The notes under the pieces: model-generated
The model's input: only the letters and a program-made list of their open reading frames with translations
What the model was told of the DNA's origin: nothing
Databases searched by the model: none
Shown: piece after piece, positions 1 through 4,304 of the stretch
Position numbering within the stretch: position 1 is the first letter of the stretch
Layout: every line of letters starts with the position of its first letter
Made by a program: the position numbers and the translations under genes
Assembly: GCA_028698695.1 (NCBI GenBank)
Contig: JAQVWB010000126.1
Location: 1 to 6,176 of the forward strand
From: Syntrophomonadaceae bacterium
GTDB taxonomy: Bacteria > Bacillota > Syntrophomonadia > Syntrophomonadales > Syntrophomonadaceae
DNA length: 6,176 nt
Direction: 5' to 3'

Positions 1-1125
1 GTATGGACGGAAACGCTGGGCAATCCTATTATTCAGAATGGAAAAGTAACCGGCATAATATTGCGCAGCCGTGATATTACCGGGCGTAAACAATTGGAGC
101 AGGAACTAAGGTATTTAAGCGTCCATGATTCACTTACCAATTTATATAATCGCGCTTATTTTGACGTGGAAATGACTCGTCTGGATGCCGCTGGTGTAAA
201 TCCGGTCGGAGTCATGATCTTTGATTTGGACGGGCTTAAACTGGTTAATGATACTGTGGGGGTTGAGGCAGGTGATCGCCTGTTGGTGAAAACTGCAGAA
301 ATCCTGCAAAACTATTTTAAAACAGAGATTGTTGCCCGAATAGGGGGCGATGAATTTGCGGCTTTACTTCCCTATGTGGGTAAGGAAAGTTTGGAAGATG
401 TTTCAGCGTCCATTCAGAGCAAGATTACAGAATTCAATAATAGCAATCCTCAGTTTCCGCTAAGCTTGTCAATTGGTATAGCAGTCAGGGAAGATCCGGT
501 TATATCCCTGTGGGAGACTTTTAAAGAAGCCGATGATAATATGAACCGTATTAAGCTTCACCGAAGCCGCAGTGCTCGAAGTGCGGTTGTACATACTTTG
601 TTGAAAGCGTTGGAGGCCAGAGATTTTATTACTGAAGGTCATGGGGAGAGAATGCAGGTTCTGGCCGTTTTGCTGGGCAGAGCACTGGGCTTGGCGGACA
701 GTGTTCTAACTACTCTAAAACTGCTGGCTCAGTTTCATGATATTGGCAAAGTAGGAGTACCGGACCGGATTCTTTTCAAGGAAGACCGGCTGACTCCGGA
801 AGAATATCTGGAAATGCAGCGCCATTCTGAAACAGGCCAGCGCATTGCTCTGGCATCACCGGAACTTAGTTCCCTGGCAGATTTAATTCTCAAGCATCAT
901 GAATGGTGGAATGGACAAGGCTATCCTCTGGGATTGGCTGGTGAGGATATTCCTCTGGAATGTCGTATTCTGGCCCTGGCAGATGCCTATGATGCCATGA
1001 CCAATGATCGCCCCTATCGTAAAGCCATGTCACACGAAGAAGCCAAAGCTGAGATAATCCGCTGCAGTGGCACACAGTTTGAACCCCGCCTGGCAACCTT
1101 GTTTCTGGAACTTTTAGAAAAATAA
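1..1125 (+). CDS. PAS(end)-GGDEF-HD-GYP cyclic-di-GMP signalling protein, 5'-truncated by the window
   Basis: The frame is open from base 1, so the true start lies upstream; 374 residues are visible (numbered from base 1). Residues 1-30 end in RDITGRK, the typical tail of a PAS domain running into a GGDEF domain. The GGDEF domain (about 37-190) keeps the FDLDGLK metal-binding stretch and an intact GGDEF signature at 115-119, so cyclase activity (2 GTP to c-di-GMP) is plausible. The usual RxxD inhibitory site ahead of GGDEF is replaced by FKTE, so product inhibition at that site is not expected. The HD-GYP domain (about 195-374) has the HD pair at 246-247 in HDIGK, then RHSETG, HHEWWNGQGYP (GYP at 307-309) and LADAYDAMTNDRPYR; all key phosphodiesterase motifs are present. 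No membrane segment is visible in the part seen; the missing N-terminus probably senses a signal. It converges with the hydrogenase operon. Confidence 0.95.
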   Translation, partial: VWTETLGNPIIQNGKVTGIILRSRDITGRKQLEQELRYLSVHDSLTNLYNRAYFDVEMTRLDAAGVNPVGVMIFDLDGLKLVNDTVGVEAGDRLLVKTAEILQNYFKTEIVARIGGDEFAALLPYVGKESLEDVSASIQSKITEFNNSNPQFPLSLSIGIAVREDPVISLWETFKEADDNMNRIKLHRSRSARSAVVHTLLKALEARDFITEGHGERMQVLAVLLGRALGLADSVLTTLKLLAQFHDIGKVGVPDRILFKEDRLTPEEYLEMQRHSETGQRIALASPELSSLADLILKHHEWWNGQGYPLGLAGEDIPLECRILALADAYDAMTNDRPYRKAMSHEEAKAEIIRCSGTQFEPRLATLFLELLEK

Positions 1126-1143
1126 ACAATTGGATGTTTCCAT

Positions 1144-1173
1144 AAAAAAACCCGGTCGTCAGTTTCGACCGGG
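1144..1173 (-). terminator. Rho-independent terminator of the hydrogenase operon
   Basis: A perfect 8-bp stem, CCCGGTCG (1151-1158) with CGACCGGG (1166-1173), closes a 7-base loop. Read on the minus strand it is followed directly by seven T (complement of A7 at 1144-1150), the classic intrinsic terminator. It lies 40 bases past the cytochrome b stop. On the plus strand no T-run follows, so it serves the minus-strand operon. Confidence 0.9.
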
Positions 1174-1180
1174 TAAGACA

Positions 1181-1201
1181 AGGGACAAGTCCCCTGTTTT
1201 T
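1181..1201 (+). terminator. Possible weak terminator of the GGDEF/HD-GYP gene
   Basis: GGGA-CAAG-TCCC forms a 4-bp stem with a tetraloop, followed by CTG and then TTTTT at 1197-1201, about 55 bases after the plus-strand stop. The stem is short. Together with the stronger hairpin just upstream it could end plus-strand transcription, but on its own it is marginal. Confidence 0.3.
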
Positions 1202-1213
1202 ATTAAAGCTTTT

Positions 1214-1873
1214 CTATTCCTTGACCTCCTGCAGACTGTTAAACCATTTTTCGTTGTGATGGGCACTGATTTCTGCGTCGATGTAGCCATCCATCATCAT
1301 GGAGGCAAATTCCACCCTGGATTTGGGGTGAATAGCTGCCAGGAAGAAATGGCCGGCAATGGCCAGAATCAGTATAACAGCCACCCAGAAATGAATATTG
1401 TAACAAAAGGCCAGAAACGCTGCCGGTAATACTCCCCGCCATAACCACATGGGGAACCCGGTCAGGATCATCAGCAGGCAACCAATGATGATTAGATGGC
1501 CCAGCATTTTTTGACCGGCATTGTATTTATCCTGGGGTGGTACATCCCCTTTTAAAAATGGTATATAGCCGCCCATGGTTTTCAACCAGCCAAAATCATC
1601 TTTCGTAAATGTGGCAATGGTATCCATAAAGCGGGCAAAGCGTTCAAAGTTCAGGAGAATGTAAAGAGCAGGACCTACAGTAAAGACTACTCCAGCCCAG
1701 CGGTGGACCAGAGAAGCATTGGCTTCGCCGCCAAAAATTCCGCCAATAAATCCTATATCAAAATAAAAACCAATCCCGGTCAGAGCCAGGAGAATGAAAG
1801 TTATCATATGCATCCAGTGCATGGTTCGGGTCTGTTCGCCGTGTTTAAGAACTTTTCCGTTTATTTCGCTCAT
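1214..1873 (-). CDS. Hydrogenase membrane-anchor cytochrome b (formate dehydrogenase gamma / FdnI-like)
   Basis: 219 residues with four hydrophobic helices at about 20-38, 55-75, 125-145 and 155-182, the fold of di-haem b cytochromes that link exported hydrogenases and formate dehydrogenases to the quinone pool. Likely haem ligands are H19 (or H22), H57, H161 and H175; the 14-residue spacing of the last pair matches the family. The C-terminal HPKSR.EFASMM.GYID and the HH..W motif are typical of the FdnI/FdoI group. The ATG at 1873 follows a good ribosome site (GGAGGT) that overlaps the TAG stop of the small-subunit gene, so the two are translationally close. It is the last gene of the operon, just ahead of the terminator. 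Expected role: carry electrons between the outside-facing hydrogenase and membrane menaquinone. Confidence 0.93.
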   Translation of the reverse strand: MSEINGKVLKHGEQTRTMHWMHMITFILLALTGIGFYFDIGFIGGIFGGEANASLVHRWAGVVFTVGPALYILLNFERFARFMDTIATFTKDDFGWLKTMGGYIPFLKGDVPPQDKYNAGQKMLGHLIIIGCLLMILTGFPMWLWRGVLPAAFLAFCYNIHFWVAVILILAIAGHFFLAAIHPKSRVEFASMMMDGYIDAEISAHHNEKWFNSLQEVKE

Positions 1874-1885
1874 TTTTATTACCTC

Positions 1886-2245
1886 CTACGCTGCATCATG
1901 CTGGTGAGCATGTAATTCTTCAATCATGGCAGGGATTTCCTTGCCATATTTGGTGTGCAGGAGATGATGAGCCTTTTCACTCACCGGGCTAACCTCTCCC
2001 GGTGATAAAAAGTCTTTGTAAATCTGTAATATTTCAGAATTTTCGTGGGATTTTCTTATCGCCATTTTCTCATCGAGATTATAAAGTCCAGCTGCTCTTT
2101 TTTCAATATAGTCGTCACTGACAGCATAAGCATCAAAGCCTAATTTGGCAAATATACCCGTTATAACAACGGTAGCTGCCAGCATGCCGGAGCCTATCAG
2201 GAACTGTCGGCGGGTAAAGACTGATTTTTCTTTGAAAATACTCAT
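1886..2245 (-). CDS. hydB: [FeFe] hydrogenase small subunit with Tat signal peptide
   Basis: 119 residues from the ATG at 2245, which has an excellent ribosome site (AAAGGAGGAGGG) just upstream. The frame is open further upstream, but those codons overlap the end of the large-subunit gene and lack a ribosome site. The N-terminus carries a twin-arginine signal (TRRQFL at 11-16), a hydrophobic stretch (about 17-35) and an AYA possible cleavage site at 39-41. The rest matches the iron-hydrogenase small-subunit domain: EKRAAGLYNLDEKMAIRKSHEN, then SEKAHHLLHTKYG. In Desulfovibrio-type dimeric enzymes this chain wraps around the catalytic subunit. Only this subunit has a signal, so the folded catalytic subunit is presumably carried across the membrane with it. 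The C-terminus is His-rich (HAHQHDAA). Confidence 0.93.
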   Translation of the reverse strand: MSIFKEKSVFTRRQFLIGSGMLAATVVITGIFAKLGFDAYAVSDDYIEKRAAGLYNLDEKMAIRKSHENSEILQIYKDFLSPGEVSPVSEKAHHLLHTKYGKEIPAMIEELHAHQHDAA

Positions 2246-2261
2246 TAGCCCTCCTCCTTTC

Positions 2262-3431
2262 CTAGTACATTTCATGACGAATGGGCTGACCACCGCCATT
2301 AATACATCCACCCGGGCAATTCATTACTTCAATAAAATGATATTTACTGCGGCCGGCTAATACATCTTCAATTACTTTGTCGACATATTTGGTTCCAGTA
2401 ACTATACAGACATTAACCGGTAAATTTATACCTAAATCTTTGATCGGAATTTCGACGGTGGCTTCTCGCACCGGTTGCATACCGCGTACCGCTGTAAATT
2501 CAACCTTGTTCAGGCTTTCGCCGCTAAGGATTTCGTAGGCAGTACGCAAGGCGGCTTCCATAACTCCTCCGGTTACTCCGAAAATGGTAGCTGCACCGGT
2601 GGAAGTACCAATCAGTTTATCAGCTTCTTCATCCGGAAGATTTACAAAATCAATTCCGGCATCCTTAATAATAGTGGCCAGTTCGCGGGTTGTTATTACA
2701 TAATCAACATCTTGGAAGCCACTGGCTTTCATTTCGGGACGGTCACATTCATATTTTTTGGCGGTACAGGGCATAACTGACACTGATACCATATCGGCTG
2801 GGTTAACTCCCTGTTTATTGGCTGCATAGGTCTTGGCTATGGCTCCAAACATTTGCTGCGGAGATTTTGCTGATGATAAATGTGGCAGTATGGCTGGATA
2901 TTTATCTTCAGCATATTTGATCCAGGCCGGACAACAGGATGTAAATTGGGGTAATGGACCTCTATCTTCGTAACCGGCTACTCCGGCAAGTTTGAATACG
3001 CGGTGAATCAGTTCAGTGCCTTCCTCCATAATGGTCAGGTCAGCGGCGAATTCAGTATCATATACCTTATCAAAACCCAGTTTACGCAAAGCAGCATGCA
3101 TTTTGCCCTTTACATTAGTACCAACGGGCATCCCAAACTCTTCTCCCAGTGCTACGCGGACAGCTGGAGCCTCCTGAACGATTACTGTTTTTCCTGAATC
3201 ATTCAGGGCCTGCTTTACCTGCTCCACGCTACTGGTATCAATGATTGCTCCAAAAGGACAGTTGATCAGACATTGTCCACAGTTTATACAGGTTTTGTAA
3301 TCGATAGAATGCTTTTGCCCGAGTAGACCTTTGACAGCTCCGGTCGGACATACAGAAGTACAGTGATCACAGGCTTTACAAGCTTTAGTAATCTGAATAA
3401 TCCCTGTGTCTGCTAATGTAGCTGTGCTCAA
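2262..3431 (-). CDS. hydA: [FeFe] hydrogenase catalytic subunit (dimeric, two [4Fe-4S] plus H-cluster)
   Basis: 389 residues; catalyses reversible 2H+ + 2e- to H2. A two-cluster ferredoxin domain comes first: C18, C21, C24, C28 and C48, C51, C54, C58. The H-cluster domain has all three signatures: TSCCPAW (164-170; C166 is the likely proton-relay Cys, C167 a ligand), MPCTAKKYE (220-228; C222) and CPGGC (372-376) followed by INGGGQP. No signal peptide and no C-terminal small-subunit domain are present; that domain is the separate next gene, 16 bases downstream. The start is TTG at 3431: it is preceded by GGAGGAGGG at good spacing, no ATG or GTG fits, and the next in-frame Met lies past the ferredoxin domain. 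A non-ATG start and a long structured leader suggest controlled expression. Confidence 0.96.
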   Translation of the reverse strand: MSTATLADTGIIQITKACKACDHCTSVCPTGAVKGLLGQKHSIDYKTCINCGQCLINCPFGAIIDTSSVEQVKQALNDSGKTVIVQEAPAVRVALGEEFGMPVGTNVKGKMHAALRKLGFDKVYDTEFAADLTIMEEGTELIHRVFKLAGVAGYEDRGPLPQFTSCCPAWIKYAEDKYPAILPHLSSAKSPQQMFGAIAKTYAANKQGVNPADMVSVSVMPCTAKKYECDRPEMKASGFQDVDYVITTRELATIIKDAGIDFVNLPDEEADKLIGTSTGAATIFGVTGGVMEAALRTAYEILSGESLNKVEFTAVRGMQPVREATVEIPIKDLGINLPVNVCIVTGTKYVDKVIEDVLAGRSKYHFIEVMNCPGGCINGGGQPIRHEMY

Positions 3432-3437
3432 ACCTTA

Positions 3438-3447
3438 TCCCTCCTCC
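3438..3447 (-). promoter_or_regulatory. Ribosome binding site deciding the hydA TTG start, potentially maskable
   Basis: GGAGGAGGGA sits 6 bases upstream of TTG (3431-3429) and is what makes this unusual start credible. Its GAGGGA (3443-3438) can pair with TCCCTC (3472-3467) upstream, which would hide it; an identical GAGGGA at 3497-3492 competes for the same partner. Confidence 0.75.
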
Positions 3448-3630
3448 AATTTGTAATTACCGGTTTGAGGGAAGCACAACATGGTTTTGATTCCCTCACC
3501 CACAAATAAACCAGATTCTTTATTCAGGAAGCAGAGACTTTGAGATAATATCGTCTCCAGACTTCCTAGTGTTCACCTCCTTTTGAATGGACTTTCAGAG
3601 CATAAATCTTATTAAGCGCCTGAAGGCTTA

Positions 3631-3699
3631 TTTAAAAGTTCCCAAAAAAATGGCCGGCAGAAATGCCGGCCATCGATTCACAAGCTCGGAACTTTTAAA
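3631..3699. repeat. 12-bp inverted repeat flanking the leader terminator
   Basis: TTTAAAAGTTCC (3631-3642) and GGAACTTTTAAA (3688-3699) are perfect inverse complements bracketing the terminator hairpin. In minus-strand RNA they would form an outer stem around it, but the downstream arm is made only after the U-run. This could be an RNA structure of read-through transcripts or the ends of a tiny inserted element. Confidence 0.7.
3644..3673 (-). terminator. Intrinsic terminator inside the hydA leader (attenuator)
   Basis: A perfect 10-bp stem, ATGGCCGGCA (3673-3664) with TGCCGGCCAT (3659-3650), around a 4-base loop. On the minus strand the distal arm is followed by seven consecutive T, the last pairing partner included (A7 at 3644-3650 on the plus strand). 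It lies about 210 bases upstream of the hydA start, with no gene between it and the divergent promoter region, so it can only act on leader transcription. The plus strand has no T-run after the hairpin. Confidence 0.85.
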
Positions 3700-3858
3700 A
3701 TCCGGGTCTTGAAAACTTTTCTAACCAAAGCATCTCCTTTTCATAATGGAAGGCTCACAAGTTTCCTCATAAACCCAATGGCCTGATAATCATAGCTTTA
3801 TTTGCGTTAGATTAAGAGGCTCGGAGAATAGGGTATTGAATTTTTACAATTCACTCAG

Positions 3859-3887
3859 TTTACTATCGTTCTATAAAGAATAGTAAA
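3859..3887. promoter_or_regulatory. Inverted repeat overlapping the putative hydA promoter (candidate operator)
   Basis: TTTACTAT (3859-3866) and ATAGTAAA (3880-3887) are perfect 8-bp arms around 13 bases. They cover the -10 and the expected transcription start of the minus-strand promoter, where a repressor would bind. The regulator is not identified; it does not match the Rex consensus. Confidence 0.4.
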
Positions 3888-3897
3888 ATTCCTGCAA
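3870..3897 (-). promoter_or_regulatory. Putative sigma-A-type promoter for the hydrogenase operon
   Basis: On the minus strand, TTGCAG (3897-3892) and TATAGA (3875-3870) are 16 bases apart, giving a start near 3862. Each box matches consensus at about 4 of 6 bases. It lies upstream of all the leader structures, as an attenuated leader would need. Confidence 0.4.
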
Positions 3898-3956
3898 AAA
3901 AAACGCTTAATCGCAAAATATATTAAAAATTAGCATTTTTTAGAGGATATTAACTA

Positions 3957-3985
3957 TTTTTATTATTTATATTACATAATATAAT
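3957..3985 (+). promoter_or_regulatory. AT-rich putative promoter for the small coiled-coil gene
   Basis: A perfect TATAAT at 3980-3985 lies 75 bases ahead of the small gene, with only a weak TTTTTA -35 (3957-3962) at 17-base spacing in a very AT-rich tract (3896-4000). Just downstream, CATAGTT (3994-4000) and AACTATG (4026-4032) form a 7-bp inverted repeat around an isolated AGAGGAG, in the expected 5' untranslated region. The AT-rich block could also serve the divergent hydA promoter as an upstream element. Confidence 0.4.
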
Positions 3986-4059
3986 ATATATAGCATAGTT
4001 GTATCAAGAGGAGATTTATAAACTTAACTATGAAATAATATAACCAGGAGGTGCATGTT

Positions 4060-4200
4060 ATGCTAACCTATTTATGTCGCATAGCAAAATATCTGGAAAG
4101 AATTATTAATCTTCATGAAGAACAAAACCGTAAGAATGATGAAATATTAGCCCGATTGACCAGTATTGAGAGTATGGTCAAAGAATATGTAGAGCGATAA
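4060..4200 (+). CDS. Small 46-residue coiled-coil protein, function unknown
   Basis: An ATG start with an excellent ribosome site (AGGAGGTG at 4046-4053, 8 bases from GGAGG to ATG), ending in TAA. I do not recognise the family. The sequence is a single amphipathic helix with an unbroken heptad pattern: a positions L5, L12, H19, N26, L33, V40 and d positions I8, I15, Q22, I29, I36, Y43. The central turns have polar core residues (H19, Q22, N26), which often set oligomer order or partner choice in coiled coils. It has no signal peptide or membrane helix, one Cys (C6), and is rich in E, R and K. It lies 104 bases upstream of the FAD-Rieske gene on the same strand, with no clear terminator between, so co-transcription is possible. 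Regulator, adaptor or complex-assembly roles are all open. Confidence 0.75.
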   Translation: MLTYLCRIAKYLERIINLHEEQNRKNDEILARLTSIESMVKEYVER

Positions 4201-4267
4201 TTACAACGAAGACACACACCTATCCCTCATTATCATTCTTATTTAAATTTTTAGTATAGATCTGCTC

Positions 4268-4304
4268 AGGAGGTACAAGTTATAAGCAAATAACTTGTAA
4301 AAGG
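4268..4304 (+). promoter_or_regulatory. Ribosome site joined to a GTG start by an intervening hairpin
   Basis: AGGAGGT (4268-4274) is too far (31 bases) from the GTG at 4305 to work in linear form. Between them, ACAAGTTA (4275-4282) and TAACTTGT (4291-4298) form a perfect 8-bp stem with an 8-base loop starting right after the ribosome site. Folding it leaves T plus AAAAGG, 7 bases, between GGAGG and GTG, an ideal spacing. No ATG, GTG or TTG with an open frame lies at normal distance from AGGAGGT. The AAAAGG touching GTG is too close to serve well by itself. T4 gene 38 is a known precedent for this arrangement. Confidence 0.65.

Larger units (their letters stand above)
3432..3862 (-). promoter_or_regulatory. 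Long structured 5' leader of the hydrogenase operon (candidate riboswitch/attenuator)
   Basis: About 430 bases with no convincing gene, read on the minus strand from the predicted start near 3862. Structures in order: stem A, 3820-3781 (GCCT/AGGC and TAATC/GATTA, separated by a symmetrical 2x2 internal loop); stem B, 3776-3704 (GGGTTT, TGA and AAACTT pairing with AGACCC, TCA and AAGTTT, with A and GG bulges, enclosing about 40 bases); the terminator, 3673-3644; an imperfect hairpin, 3630-3613; a ribosome-site-like AAAGGAGGTGA, 3583-3573; a hairpin, 3566-3527 (GGAAG/CTTCC, GAGAC/GTCTC); and a hairpin, 3498-3466 (TGAGGGAA/TTCCCTCA) next to the hydA ribosome site. Stem B contains a G-U pair on this strand that becomes an A-C mismatch on the other, supporting minus-strand RNA. 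Folds were found by eye; no known class was recognised. Confidence 0.6.

Noticed and set aside
1130..1429. Plus-strand open frame of 99 codons, and other frames opposite the hydrogenase and FAD genes
   Set aside because: They lie antisense or out of frame to well-supported genes, and the protein sequences look like no family.
2246..2311. Longer small-subunit start at 2311
   Set aside because: It would overlap the end of hydA, has no ribosome site and would put extra residues ahead of the Tat signal; the ATG at 2245 has an excellent site.
3435..3482. 15-residue leader peptide on the minus strand ending 4 bases before the hydA start
   Set aside because: Only a weak ribosome site (AGGG, 10 bases away), no informative composition, and its bases are accounted for by hairpin arms.
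3520..3576. 18-codon frame from the GTG inside AAAGGAGGTGA on the minus strand
   Set aside because: The start codon overlaps the ribosome-binding sequence, so the spacing is not workable.
3677..3683. Rex (NADH-sensing repressor) site, TTCACAA here and TTGTTAAC at 6041-6048
   Set aside because: Each is only a half site; no opposing half at the required spacing was found.
3704..3820. A known c-di-GMP riboswitch ahead of hydA, suggested by a nearby c-di-GMP enzyme and fragments such as ACGCAAA and CATTGGGTTTA
   Set aside because: The conserved cores of class I and class II do not line up by eye; only short fragments match. Left as an unidentified structured leader pending a covariance search.
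4230..4260. Separate promoter for the FAD-Rieske gene (TTATCA, TATAGA)
   Set aside because: Both boxes are poor and the spacing is 19 bases; not strong enough to list as a feature.
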